A stretch of DNA of 64,000 nt, taken from the NCBI GenBank assembly GCA_012845835.1, contig JABAKD010000003.1, positions 186,501 through 250,500 on the forward strand, in the 5' to 3' direction. Positions 47,100 to 57,896 of this stretch are shown piece by piece. How positions within the stretch are numbered: the stretch's first letter is position 1; every line of letters starts with the position of its first letter. The stretch is from Undaria pinnatifida (lineage: Eukaryota; Sar; Phaeophyceae; Laminariales; Alariaceae). Below the pieces are notes generated by a model. The model saw nothing but the letters and a program-made list of their open reading frames with translations. It did no database searches and was not told the origin of the DNA. The position numbers and the translations under genes were made by a program.

Positions 47100-47640
47100 G
47101 CTACATAAACGCCTCCGAATACCTGTGAAACCCCCATAATTGCTTATTGCGACGACCAGGAACCAGAAGGCGTAGGATCCAGCGCGGATTCGGCCCTAAA
47201 ACACCCCCGGCAAGGCTTATAAGCCACATAGCCGGGTATCCGATATCCTCCTCTCGCCCGAAACGCTTCCCAATCGCCTTGGAAAACCTGAGCACGTCGA
47301 GATCTTGCCTCTGAAAAATGATGGAAGAGGTCGAAAAAATGCTCCAACAGCAACTGCACATGGCAGGCACAGGCACCCATCTTGGTGAAGAGGCAGGCAC
47401 GGCGAGGATATCCGGCGTCTCCCTTGGGCCCACGGCGTTCTATTTCAGACAGAGGTAGGGGCTGTGGTCGATCTTTCAGAAAAGAGGAGATCTCACGAGC
47501 AGGGCAGAATGCAGCGAACGAAATTGGCGTCCAAAACTTGCCACACACCCAAGACACACCTGGTATTCTGGAGTTTGTTTGTATGAGACGCATCGTACCA
47601 CGGATGATAGATGCAGGGTAGCACAAGGGCTCCGCGTCGC
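47100..47640 (-). other. Unassigned segment with overlapping open frames
   Basis: Two overlapping minus-strand frames (47144-47626 and 47101-47433) have fairly even amino-acid composition (e.g. GREEDIGYPAMWLISLAGG), but neither resembles a known family, and the useful-looking parts switch frame. May be a decayed coding sequence upstream of the methyltransferase start. Confidence 0.2.
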
Positions 47641-48420
47641 TCGCGCAAGGAAGATTTCAACTAAATATGAAGGGGGCAGAAAGAGGAGGCCCAACAATTA
47701 GTGCAACTAGCGATTTGATAATGCCAAGAGGTACTTGTGCGGAGCTGATTGCCCTGTCTGTGCTGTGCTGTATGTTGGCGATGTCACGCTCTGATGGCAG
47801 TACAGTAGTACGGGTGTGATTGGCGAAGAAAACAACGCGAAGAGGACCGAGATGGAGGACAAAATCAACGACGAAAGCAAAAAGACCAGTACACACACGT
47901 ACTACCGGTACCTGGTCCCTGGTACTTCGCCTAATACCTGCTGCCTGGTGGTACTCTGTTTGTTCTAAAGAAAGCACAGGGCTCCGCTCCGCGGGCGGCT
48001 GACGCCGCCCGCTACGCTCGCGCAAGGGAGAATGCAACTAAAACATGTAAATAAAGGGGGCGGGAAGATGAGGCCCGTGATTATTTGGTGCGAACAGCGA
48101 AGTGATAATGCCAAGAGGTGCTTGCGCAGAGCTAATTGCCCTGCGCTGTGGCGGGTGCTTGTTGATGTCACGTTCTGAAGGGCAGTACGTGTGATGTTTG
48201 CGGGGGGGGGGGGGCATGGGGACCGAGAGAGGGCAATCAACTGAAGAAAGCAAAAAGACGAGCACACAACACGTACATAATGGTACCTGGTACCTGTATC
48301 ATACCTGGTACTACTGCTTTATGTTCAAAAGAACGCACAGCGCCGTACGACACTACACCGCAAAACGAAGGGCAAGGCATGGCACCGCACTATGCCGCGC
48401 TGCACTGCTTAGCTATATAT
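47635..48420 (+). repeat. ~390-bp tandem duplication
   Basis: Two diverged copies share 'cgctcgcgcaagg', 'tgataatgccaagaggt', 'gagctgattgccctg', 'gatgtcacg.tctga' and 'agcaaaaagac.ag.acaca'. The second copy starts with a 9-bp-stem hairpin gcgggcggc/gccgcccgc at 47991-48012. Confidence 0.8.
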
Positions 48421-49130
48421 AGCCGGGCTGGCCTGAGCTGGGGGTGCATTGTTTGTGATCCAACAACGTAATATGTACAAACTTATTACTAGTACCGGTA
48501 CGTGGTATGATACTTCGAATGTTATTGGCATGTACGAACTAGTTAAAGTACCGCAAAGCACGCAGCATGGCGAAGCACGGCAAAGCGCGGCACCACATGG
48601 CAGGGCATCGCAGGGCACGGCACTGCACGGCGCTGCGCTGCTGAGCTATAGCACTGCGGTGGGGTGCTGGGCGGAGCTGAGCTGAGATAATGAGCCAAAT
48701 CGAGATCTCCGCTAATATGGTGAAACTTTGTGCACGTACAAAACAAACGGTGGAAATCAAAGGAGATCTAAAGCTGGACCGTTCCGCAAGTAATGCACAG
48801 GCGGCAAATTGGCGGAATATGGTAGGAAGTTCAACTTGCTAGACAAGAAAGAAGAAAAAATCGCGAAAAGGCTCAAAATCGTGCTGTTGGCAGAAAAACC
48901 AAATTTGCAGGAAGCAGCTGAAAAGTCAAGAAACTACTGACAAAACGAGCAGAAATAAAAACAATAAAGGCCGAGCGCAAAACCAAAGAAAAGCTGGACC
49001 GTTCCGCAAGTAATGCACGGAGGCGGTGTTGAAGTGGGACCCCCGGAGATGCCAGGGATATGCCAACCGAGCACTTTAAGAAAAAGTATCTAAGTAAGTC
49101 TATAAAAGGTCGTGGATCGAACAGCACAGG
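48421..49130. repeat. Non-coding stretch with a 39-bp repeat pair
   Basis: 'aaagctggaccgttccgcaa' with 'gtaatgcac' occurs at about 48771 and 48992. 48555-48650 is rich in 'cacggca' boxes. No gene. Confidence 0.5.
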
Positions 49131-49134
49131 TACT

Positions 49135-49610
49135 ACTGTAGCAAGCAGCCGCAGCAGCAGTAGCAGCAGGAAAAACACGAGTAGCATTGGCATGAGGCCA
49201 GCAACTCTTCCCACGTTTTTTTTAACAAGCCTAGCGGATACACATGGGAAAGCCAGCAAGAAGTGCAATGGTCGCCAACTAAAAAGTTCGGATTCAAAAA
49301 CTGCTGTAGCGGCGGCTGCAGCAGCAGCAGCAACAACAGCGGTAGCAGCATCGGCAGCGGCGGCGGCAGCAGCAGCAAGGGCAAGAGTGGCACTATTAAT
49401 AGCATAACCGGCCAGCTAAGCTTCCCACATTCTAAAAAACTACCAGGTAGTTGATGCGTATGGTATGTACGATGCAAGCAACAGCACGACATTTGTCAAG
49501 GGGTAATAAAGATCCAAAAGCACAGGTAACAACTATTGATATCAGCAGAAGCAGCCGCATCGGCAGCTGCATCGGCAGCAGCAGCAGCAGCAGCAGCGCT
49601 GACATGGACG
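49135..49610 (+). repeat. CAG-type triplet-rich stretch
   Basis: Clusters of cag/gca/agc triplets at 49143-49170, 49303-49380 and 49550-49600. Poly-Ala/Gln/Ser ORFs are a by-product. Confidence 0.7.
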
Positions 49611-49844
49611 GTAGCAACTGAATGCGTGCGCTCTTAGGGGCTTCCCTAAAGTTCTTGCGGGGAATCTTGCACCTCACCCCCACCTATGGGACCGGGAGGA
49701 TCTGCCACAGCCTGGCTGTCCTCAACAGCAAACTTGGCGCCTCCGAATCTTTTCTGCGGATGCGCTACAGTAGGTCTAAAGCCAAAGCGTGGTTGAGGAG
49801 GTCGAACACGTAGTTGAGTAGCTTGGCGTGGGAAGCAACCAGAC

Positions 49845-50118
49845 CCGGCTGTAAATTGATGACGGCGATCGCGCGACGATGGAGAGACTATCGAGGGAGA
49901 GATACTCGAACGGATGGTCCTGCCACCGCCGCAAGATCTTGGTCCCAGCGGTAGCGGCGGAGCCCATCACGCCGCCCATCCTCTTCACGGTCGGACCTAC
50001 CTAGGCCAGGCTGTAAATTGACGACGGTGATCATGCGATGTGGAGACACTCAAGGGAGAGACAATCGAATCGATGGCCTTGCCACCTCCACAGTATCTTG
50101 TTTCCAGCGGTAGCAACA
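49845..50118 (+). repeat. ~160-bp tandem duplication
   Basis: Copies at about 49850-49965 and 50010-50118 both read 'gctgtaaattga.gacgg', 'gagggagaga', 'cttgccacc' and 'ccagcggtagc'. Confidence 0.75.
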
Positions 50119-50202
50119 GGCCTTTAGAGCCCCAAAATCCACCCCTGTACTAACTTGAAGTAATTTTGTCCCCCAAAAGGGTTTTCAGTTGTGAAGGCAT
50201 TA
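50119..50202 (+). mobile_element. ~85-bp element, copy 2
   Basis: 'cctttagagccccaaaat', 'taacttgaagtaattttgtc', 'ccaaaagggttttcagttgt' and 'gaaggcatta'; same as 50533-50622 and, reversed, 12385-12470. Confidence 0.65.
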
Positions 50203-50257
50203 GCGTCGCCCACGCTCTTCATGGTCGGGCCCCCCTCCGAGCCCCGGACCCGAGGTA

Positions 50258-50412
50258 CGATAGGAGTACTCGATGAAAAATCGACGAGCAGTGGGATTGC
50301 TGAACCCCATGCGCAACAAACTCGAAACAAGAACCGAGGGGGAAGAAGGGACGACACCTGTGACCACGGCTTGTCCAGAAGTTAGAAAGTAGATGTGTGC
50401 AAAAAAAAAAAA
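50258..50412 (+). repeat. SINE-1 3' fragment, copy 3
   Basis: Same body as the full element (cgatgaaaaatcgacgagca, cgacacctgtgaccacggct) with a poly-A tail at 50401-50413. Confidence 0.75.
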
Positions 50413-50532
50413 AGAAGGGGTAGGAATTTTCTGCCATTTTTTCTTGTTGGCGGGGCTTCTAAGCTGCAGAGAAGCTATTGAATACGGTGGATACCCCAAT
50501 TTAAGAACGCCCAGGACAAGCGCCTTCGGGAC

Positions 50533-50622
50533 TTAACCCCTTTAGAGCCCCCGAACCCCTCCCCATACTGAATCCAAGTGATTTTGTCCCCAAAAACGGT
50601 TTTCCAGTTGTAGAGGAGTTAA
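50533..50622 (+). mobile_element. ~85-bp element, copy 3
   Basis: Bounded by ttaacccctttagag and a reversed 'aggagttaa', giving short inverted ends. Interior as in copy 2. Confidence 0.65.
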
Positions 50623-50748
50623 GAGCGGGCAAATCGGCATGTCCCGCCTATGCTAAAAGCCATGTATTTTCCCCTACAGATAAGAGCAATTTCTAGTTAA
50701 GAGCGCTTGTTTCGGCTTGTGGCGCGGCGCTCTTAAATCGGGGTGCCC
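50618..50748 (+). mobile_element. MITE-G copy 1
   Basis: Starts gttaagagcgggcaaatcgg, ends gcgctcttaaatcggggtgc; reversed copy inside MITE-F at 46156-46300. Confidence 0.6.
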
Positions 50749-51229
50749 ACTGCATCTTCATTCCAATGCGTTTCTTTTCAATAATTCGGCGTTAGTTAGA
50801 TGACAGTCCCCATGGAATTGTATATCGGACTTACGTAGCATACATTTTCTAAAGGTCAGTTATTCGGTGAGGTAAAAATAGAGCTCCACGCGTGAGGAGC
50901 TTAAGAAAATATAGGTGCTCCCTCCCTAGCGTAGCACATTTCCCAGCGACCGTAACGCACGCAGTCCAGGGTCTCCCTGAACGGCTGTCTCTGTGTGCGT
51001 CTTACCTCCCACGGCGGGCTGTGTACTCACGTGCGCCGCCGAGAAGTGGCGCTGTTTTTTGTGTCTACGGGCTAGATTTCCAGTAGCCTTTACGAGACGT
51101 CTGGAGCATTATCTAGGGTAAAGTATGGAAATCGGGAAATAGTTTTGTACATGCGTTTTATTTAATGTGGTCGACCAAATTTTCCAGCGAAAAAAAAATT
51201 GTCGTTTTTTTTTTTCCAGACAAGGTTCT
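50749..51229. other. Non-coding, nothing recognised
   Basis: Weak MITE-A-like traces ('gaggagcttaag' and 'gctccctccctagcgtagcac' near 50895-50935). No exon supported. Confidence 0.4.
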
Positions 51230-51609
51230 ATGGGTTGGGTTAGGGTTGGGTTAGGGTTGGGTTAGGGTTGGGTTAGGGTTGGGTTAGGGTTGGGTTAGGG
51301 TTGGGTTAAGGTTGGGTTAGGGTTGGGTTAAGGTTGGGTTAGGGTTGGGTTAGGGTTGGGTAAGGGTTGGGTTAAGGTTGGGTTAGGATTGGGTTAAGGT
51401 TGGGTTAGGGTTGGGCTAGGGTTGGGTTAAGGTTGGGTTAGGGTTGGGTTTGGGTTGGGTTAAGTTTGGGTTAGGGTTGGGTTAAGGTTGGGTTAGGTTT
51501 GGGTTAAGGTTGGGTTAGGGTTGGGTTAAGGTTGGGTTAGGGTTGGGTTAAGGTTTGGTTAGGGTTGGGCTAAGGTTGGGTTAAGGTTGGGTTAGGGTTG
51601 GGTTAGGGT
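51230..51609 (+). repeat. Telomere-like interstitial array (GGGTTGGGTTA)n
   Basis: About 34 units, mostly of the 11-mer gggttgggtta with ttaagg, tttggg and ttaggatt variants, on the G-rich strand. It relates to TTAGGG telomere repeats with every second unit shortened to TTGGG. Internal location: interstitial, not a chromosome end. Confidence 0.9.
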
Positions 51610-53138
51610 CTAAAGTTGCGTTTTGGGCAGTTTTTGATATTTTCCTTCAGAAACTCTCATAATGCTGGAAGCACACGTGGGCCGAACCAACTTCCCCAAT
51701 TTCTATACTTTATCCTATATAGTAATAACAATCCAGAACTGCGGTAAAGGAAATTATGGTCAATTTCTGGACGAAGGTAGAATAAGACGGCTGAAGACCT
51801 CAGGCGACTACATAGCTAACCCTGTGAGAATATTCCCGCTATATATCGTCTGCTTTGACGTCGGAAAACAATGAATGTCTTCAATTTTTTGTATGGACCG
51901 ATTGCATCTGTTGTTTTAAAAACAAACAGATGTAGTGTACCTGCTATTCAAGACGTTTGCAGTTTCGTTGTGGTCTTCTTCTCCTGTTTATTCGTTTTTG
52001 TACTTGACACCAGGACCGCCTCTCCGAAAGGAATATTTAATCAATTTCCCACTGAGGAGTATCGCGTCCCTCTTTAGTCAAATTTATTAGATCCAACCTC
52101 CCCCCTATGCTTGTATCGACTCATTCAAATATACTGTCTCGTGATGATGACCGTGCTATTAACAGTGGGGGTCCCACTTCAGTTTCTCGTCGCCGTTTGA
52201 TCGACTGCGTTGTGTCGAGGATACTGTTGTGTTTACTGCTGCTGCCGCTGCTGCCGCTGCCGCCGCTGCTGCTGCTGCTGTTGTTGCTGTTGTTGTTGTT
52301 GTTGTTTTCTGTTAAATTGTGTCTGTACTGCATTGCTGCACTCCACTAGTAGTACATGGTTCGCAGTGACGTTAGCATTAACCCCGTTCGAAACCACTCG
52401 TACTACACTCACGTTGTTAAAAAATACTTGGAATTAATGTAAGGTTTGTGCTGGCGCGGTAAAAAATTGACCCGTCACACGTACACCTTTTTCAAGCTTA
52501 CTACTTCACCCAAGTCCCGGGGACAAGCTACGGGGAACTACGCAGAGCTGGGGACATGCTTGGGCAATGAGTTTGGCAATCGGGTTGCACTATCAGTTCA
52601 CTGAATTCAAGTACAAAGTTACTCACCTAAGGAGCGCCAGAACAAAAATGGTGCACCTATTCTGTAGCTTGTATCGCTGCAACATTAAAGGTACTGTTTA
52701 TGGCAGTGCGTTTGTATCGTGGTAAGCATGTATCATCGGCGCGGACAATCTCTTACGATTGTGTGTACGTATTAAACGCCCATGGAGCCTTTATGCGGCA
52801 GTGCCGTACTGTAGTAGCGCAAGCGCAATGATTTTAGGCAGTGCCGCACGTATCGGCGATATCGCACGGGGGGTGCGTAAAAAAATCAAGAAAAAAGCGT
52901 TTTAATGCAAATAGTCGTACGGGTGTGGGAGTTATCGCACTTATCGGCAATATCGCACGGGGGGGGGATGCGTTAAAACAAAACAAAATATGAAGTGATT
53001 TAGAAAACGATCGCATCCTCGAGCGTTCACCCGCATCACTACGGCCTACTACTCTCGTACTGCTTTGTGTCTCTACGCTCCACACCGAGACACCCACGTT
53101 TCACCCGCGACATTGATTTCCTTGTCTTTCTTGTCCAG
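51610..53138. other. Non-coding stretch upstream of the DZIP1-like exons
   Basis: Holds a CTG/TTG triplet run (52238-52310) and two diverged 'tatcggcgatatcgcacggg' boxes (52852 and 52942). Earlier DZIP1 exons, which should exist, could not be recognised here. ORFs at 51662 and 51871 are AT-rich and look non-coding. Confidence 0.4.
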
Positions 53139-53235
53139 GCACGGAAAATTGGACTGGAAAAGGCTGGCCAGAGTGGACGTGGACCAGGTTGTGCGCGAAG
53201 TTGACCTTACCGTGCTGCAAGAATTGCTGGACGAG
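53139..53235 (+). CDS. DZIP1-like exon a
   Basis: Acceptor cttgtccag|G, donor GACGAG|gtaggg, 97 nt. Corresponds to the segment that in animal DZIP1 follows the 'FRFRPR' motif; one base is carried over from a missing upstream exon. Confidence 0.85.
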
Positions 53236-56200
53236 GTAGGGCATGGAAAATATAGAAAAAACAGAGCAGACGACAGAAAGCGGTATACCGCAACCATCAC
53301 TCGTCACCGTACGGTATAGCAGAATACACCTAAACATTTGACCCCGATCCGCGACGCTGATTGGTCAACTCCTGGTATATTTTCCGCGAGAAAGCGGTAT
53401 GGGTCACGTCAGAAAACGGTGACGGCCGAGCTGAAAGGTCGCGGTATGATGTACCGCAAGGAGTTGGTGTCAAAAACCGGCACGACGCTGAGTTGACCAA
53501 TCAGCGTCGCGGATCGGGGTAAAAAATCTAGGTGTATTCTGGTGTACCGCACGGTGGCGCGGAATGGTTGCGGTATACCGCATTCTGTCGGTTGCCCCAA
53601 AAAGAACCGCACGAGAACACGGGCTGGGGGAAAACTCGGATTGAGGATGCGCCGAGGAGTTGGTGTGGGCTACCAACAACTTTGTCGCAGCTAGATCAAG
53701 ACGAAAAAGTTTATTTATCTGATCTTTGTCATCCATCAATTTTAACATGAGCGCCAACGTCCATCACTCGTACCCAGGGCTTTTTACGGGTCGAATCTCT
53801 TCTCGCAGGTCGGATCGGGTCAGGATGACCCGACCCGACCCGACCCGTGAGATTTTTGAAAAAATCTTGATCCAATCCGACCCGGCGCGAGAAATTTCGA
53901 GCACCTCCTTATCCGACCCGACCCGACCCGTGAGTTTTCGAAAACTACCTGACCCGACCTGCGGGCCGGGTCATGACAGGTCCTGTGAAAGCCCCTGTTC
54001 ACAACCATTCCCAAAAATAAAAGTATTCAGTGTCTTTGTTTTCTGTTCGGTATATTTCCTTTCTTCTGACCGGGTTTCCTAACGTTTTTCCACAGGTGGC
54101 ATTTTCCGAGGTGACCGCGGAGGATCTACCGCCTACTGGAGTGGACGCCCTGTCCGTCAAGCTCATACGCCTGTCACAGCTCACCATAGAGTATCTCCTA
54201 CATGTTCAGGTACGCGTTGCGGTGGCGGCCGACGGGAGGGGAAGGTGGTGGGGGCGTACTCATGTTGTTGCTTGCCTTAGGGCCGTTCTTAACGATACGT
54301 ACAACATTTCAGTTTTTGGTGAAAATTCGGTATTTTACCGAAATCAGCGAAGGTTGAATGTTAACGCGTATAAGCCTCAGTTAGCTCGCAAAGCAATTGT
54401 CTGCCCACCACAGAACGGTCACTACAGCAGCAACGCCGGCGCAAGTCACCCGCGTGGTTGTCCCACGGGAGTCGGCCTTACTCGTAGGCAGGGGTCGGTG
54501 CCTTGGGGAGTGAAATCCATCACCAACTCGTCGCGCTGCATTGCCCAACGTGACAAAAGTCTCAGCTACTGCCCTCAGCGAGCTCGTTTGGTCGGTGGCC
54601 TTGGTGCGGTCACTTTGTCAACTCGACGAAGCGAGCTCAGACACTCACTGCGCCTTCTGCGATCAATCATGACCTGCCAATGACGTTGGGAACGACACTG
54701 CTCAGTCTCGTGCGCTCGCGAGTGGTGGCACAGCTCGAGCGGTGCAGCTGCCCGATTCTCCACGCCGTTGTACCTAAATTTCGTTTTTTTGCCCTAAAAA
54801 AACTGAAAAAAAACTTAGGGAGCATTTTTTTCGGGATCGAAGTTTTTAGGTTTCTCCCAAAATTGTTTCGGGAAAAACCGTATCTTTCGGTAAAAAACCT
54901 GAATAATCTCTTCGTTAAGAATGACCCTTAGTCGTTTGATGGGGGGGGGAGGGGGAAGAGAAGAAAGCCACGTTCAGGTGAATGTTGCGGTGGCGGTCGA
55001 ACGGGGGGCGGGGCGGGGGCGGATGAGAGAAGGGGGAAGAACCATCCCACGGTAGAGGTAAGCCATATTCCAAGATTTTTGTGAGCTCCCAACACGAGGA
55101 GGAGCTCAATGTCTCACCCGATACTACATGACTTCGAAGGCATTCGTTCGCGCAACCAGCCTAAGCTTCTATGCCCTTGCCCTTAGTCCTAACCAATTGT
55201 ACTCGTAAAATTGCTTGAATAATGACTGACCGGTCGTTCCTAACTTGAGGATTTCAGCCGGACAGAGATATACATTTTTTGGCCCAATAAGTGCATTTTC
55301 TATCGTGGGATGACTCGGAAAGAGAGATAGACAGACAAAAAGGCGCGCGCGCGGGGGTGGTGGGGAGAGGGAACTGGGGAAGAGACAAACAGACAGAAAG
55401 GAGCGCGTGCACGGGGGGAGGGGGGCGATAGGGGGAGAAAGAGAGGGAGAGGGAGAAGAACAGACAGGGGACAAGGGGGGGGGTAGATGGAAAGGCAGGG
55501 AGAAACAGAGAGAGTGAGTGTGTGAGAGCGAGAGGGGGGGGGGGGAGGAAGAAACAGAGGACGGGTAAAGAGAGGGACAGAGACACGGAGAGAATGAGCG
55601 TGTGAGAGCGAGAGAGAGGAAGAAATTATCAATATGTCCAGCGAGAGGAGGGTGGGGTTTCGCACGCGAAAATATGCGTGTTTCTGTGTTCAGATACACA
55701 AACAGCGCTACGTAGCTGCTAGCCTGACAACCATGGTAGCGTCTTAGCTCGTGCAGTCTGCTCTCTGTTTTGAGTGTGCTCACTAGAGCTATGAGTTTAT
55801 TGACTATAGGCCCCATGAATGGTTATTGGTTGGCTAGGTGCTGGTGTTGGCTGTCTACGCTTCTGCGTTTTGGCACCTGACACGGTGTGTTTATGGCTTA
55901 CAATGTGTGTTTATATCGAAGAATACCCCAGTCATGTGGTTATCTTACCTCACCACCTATCCGTCAAGTTCAGCTAACGAATAGCCCTAGCGCTCACACT
56001 TCTACACACGATGATTATTATGCCGAGCACTGCGTCTAGCGGATGCTGTGAACAAGTTTATGATTATTTGTGTCGTGCTAATGCGTTTTTTTCAGGAATG
56101 CCAGGAAGGGTATATCCGAGGCATCGTCCGGCAGCTGGAAGCCGCCAACAAGAACAATCGACGACTTCAGGTAGGCTCTCCGGACGTTTGCGGGAAGCGG

Positions 56201-57890
56201 GCGACGAGCGACCGAAATGTGGTCCACATGCACGAACGGACGGGGGCGGGTGACGGTGGGCATCGAGTCTATTGATCGTGTAAATATTGTCACTGTAGTG
56301 CTAATCTAGTACGTGTACCGTAGTAGAAGTAGTAGCAGTATTAGCAGTAGTAGCCGTAGTAGTGGTATCAAAATATCAAATAAATGAGCGTCCTTTCATT
56401 GGTTGCCCGGCATATGGCTCCTGCCACCGTCGCCGCCGTAATATTATCCCGCATGGCTTATTTGTGTTTTTTGGCTGTCGGTGTCTGCTGCAACCGTTTT
56501 TGAAAGGCTGACGCACAGCTAGCGGAGAGAGACGGGAGGAGAATGAAGAGAGATTCCGCCCAGCACCAGTCTGTGCTTGACACATGCCAGGTAAGTTGGT
56601 GGGTTGATTGGCTGATTGGATGGTTAGTTAGTTTGTTGGTTTATTGGTTTGTTGGCTGTTTCGTTGACGAACGGCTTTGCTCGAGTAGCAGGATTTGGGT
56701 GAGTTGATGGGACCCTGATCGTGTTTTTGGTGGGTTGGTTACTTAGGTGGTTAGTCAGTTGGTTGTTTGATTGGTTGGTTGGTTGGGCGCTGTTGGCTGG
56801 TTGGTTTGGTTGCTGTTTGTTTGTTTGTTGGTTTGTTTGTTTGTTGGTTAGTTAGTTGGTTGGTTGGTTGGTTGGTTGGTTGGTTGGTTGGGGATTGAGT
56901 TGCCTGTTTGGTTGTTTGGTTGGTTTGTTGGCTTGTTTATTTGTGAATTTATTGAAAATTGCTTAGCTGGTTAATTGGTTCTTGGGTTGGTTGGGTGATG
57001 GGTTGCTTGTATATTGTTTAGTTGGTGCGGTGGTGAATTGAGTATCTCTCCCTCCTCCTCCCTTTGTTCTCCATCGCTGATCCCTCTTTTCCCCCACCGT
57101 CCTCCACCGTACCGTATCTCCTACCTACCCCCTACCCCCCCGCGCGCCTCCATCTCCTCTCCACCGCCCCCTCCCTTCCTTGTCCACCCTCCCCTTTTCC
57201 CCAACACCCCATATCCCTCCCCCTTCCCCCTCCTTCCCTCCTCCTCCTCAACGCCCCCAGAATCTCCTTCGTCAGTACGGTATTGACCCGGGGGTGCTGT
57301 GGGCATCCGTAGCACCCTCTCTCAATGGAGGATCGGGAGCGCAACCAAAACACCATGGGTTTCCAGCACCGGGCGAAGCACCACCATCATCGTTGTGGGG
57401 GCGTGGCGGGGAAGATAAACCTTCTCCCCCCTCCCTCTCCACCTGCAAGCTCGGTCGAGAAGCGGCGGCGGCGGTGGGGGCGGGGGGAGCGGATGGAGCG
57501 GGGGGAGGGGGGAAGATCTCAGCGAGGGTTTGCGAGGCATGTGGGAAAGCGTTTTGTTCGGAGGCGTTTTTGAACAAGCATATCGGACGCCGACACCCTG
57601 AACTTGCACGCCAACAACAACAGCCATTACAGAAGGAAGAGAGAGGGGAAAACGTTAAAGAATCCCCGGATGCGAAGGAGGCGTCGATATCCCCGGGAGA
57701 GGGAGCCGGCGGCGATGAAAAGGAGAAGGAAGAGGAGAAAGTGAAAGAGGGGGATGAGCAAGGGGGAGACAAAGGGAGGGAGGAAGTGGTGGAGGGCGCA
57801 AGGAGGCTGGGCGAGCTGGTGCGCGAAAGGGAGCACGCGAGGTTTCGGTTGGAGATAGAGGCGTTGCGGAAGGAGGTCGCGGAATTGAAG
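53139..57890 (+). CDS. DZIP1-like cilium assembly zinc-finger protein (partial, at least 4 exons)
   Basis: Homologue of DZIP1/DZIP1L (iguana), a basal-body and transition-zone protein needed for ciliogenesis. Exons seen: 53139-53235, 54096-54209, 56096-56170 and 57261-57890. In order they give the N-terminal DZIP domain (LDWKRLARVDVDQVVREVDL, then VKLIRLSQLTIEYLLHVQ), a coiled-coil start (ECQEGYIRGIVRQLEAANKN), a linker, one C2H2 finger (CEACGKAFCSEAFLNKHIGRRH, split here only for reference: C-x2-C-x12-H-x4-H), then a Glu/Lys-rich region and a second coiled coil (REHARFRLEIEALRKEVAEL). All joints are phase 0. The first exon starts with one base of a split codon, so 5' exons are missing. After 57890 the frame stops at once (TGA 57894) unless the weak donor AAG|gtgtga is used. 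Confidence 0.85.
53271..53590. mobile_element. Long-inverted-repeat MITE in DZIP1-like intron
   Basis: Arms of about 105 bp: left cgacagaaagcggtataccg ... ctgattggtcaactc, right gagttgaccaatcagcgtcg ... gcggtataccgcattctgtcg. A third 'gagaaagcggtat' box is in the middle. Lies 35 bp after the donor site of exon a. Confidence 0.85.
53774..53997 (+). mobile_element. MITE-B copy 3
   Basis: Ends ccagggctttttacgggtc and gacaggtcctgtgaaagccc, with interior (gaccc)n-rich boxes. About 100 bp before the acceptor of exon b. Confidence 0.75.
54096..54209 (+). CDS. DZIP1-like exon b
   Basis: Acceptor tttttccacag|GTG, donor GTTCAG|gtacgc, 114 nt. VKLIRLSQLTIEYLLHVQ is the strongest DZIP1 signature; the preceding C-x2-C seen in animal DZIP1 is absent (ATAEDLPPTG-like text instead). 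Confidence 0.9.
54277..54930. mobile_element. 653-bp inverted-repeat element in DZIP1-like intron
   Basis: Termini ttagggccgttcttaacga and cgttaagaatgaccctta. The subterminal parts also pair (gaaaattcggtattttaccg on the left; cggtaaaaaacctga and 'gggaaaaaccgtatctttcgg' on the right). The middle shows no transposase. Confidence 0.75.
55041..55316 (+). mobile_element. MITE-C copy 4
   Basis: Starts ccatcccacggtagagg, includes 'gctcccaacacgaggagg' and 'ttcgaaggcattcgttcgcg', and ends gtgggatgactc. Confidence 0.65.
55317..55625 (+). repeat. GA-rich (GAGAGA/GGGG) tract
   Basis: Purine-dominated, 'gagagaga', 'gacagaca' and poly-G. Ser/Leu/Pro ORFs on the minus strand are artefacts. Confidence 0.8.
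55626..56095. other. Intron stretch, nothing recognised
   Basis: No repeat or coding signal found before the acceptor gcgttttttttcag of exon c. Confidence 0.4.
56096..56170 (+). CDS. DZIP1-like exon c
   Basis: Acceptor gtttttttcag|GAA, donor CTTCAG|gtaggc, 75 nt, phase 0. Short helical segment at the position of the DZIP1 coiled coil. Confidence 0.75.
56590..57010 (+). repeat. (TTGG)n and variants in DZIP1-like intron
   Basis: Near-perfect ttgg tetramers at 56853-56890, flanked by decayed 'ggttggttagtt' and 'gtttgtttgttgg' stretches. Confidence 0.85.
57261..57890 (+). CDS. DZIP1-like exon d (zinc finger)
   Basis: Acceptor acgcccccag|AAT, 630 nt. NLLRQYGIDPGVLWASV is followed by a Gly/Ala/Pro linker, the C2H2 finger (about 57530-57597) and a charged coiled coil. 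Whether the gene ends at TGA 57894-57896 or splices on at 57891 is open. Confidence 0.85.
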
Positions 57891-57896
57891 GTGTGA

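Noticed and set aside
51230..51609. True chromosome end
   Set aside because: Sequence with genes and repeats continues for over 12 kb on the right, and the array is degenerate.
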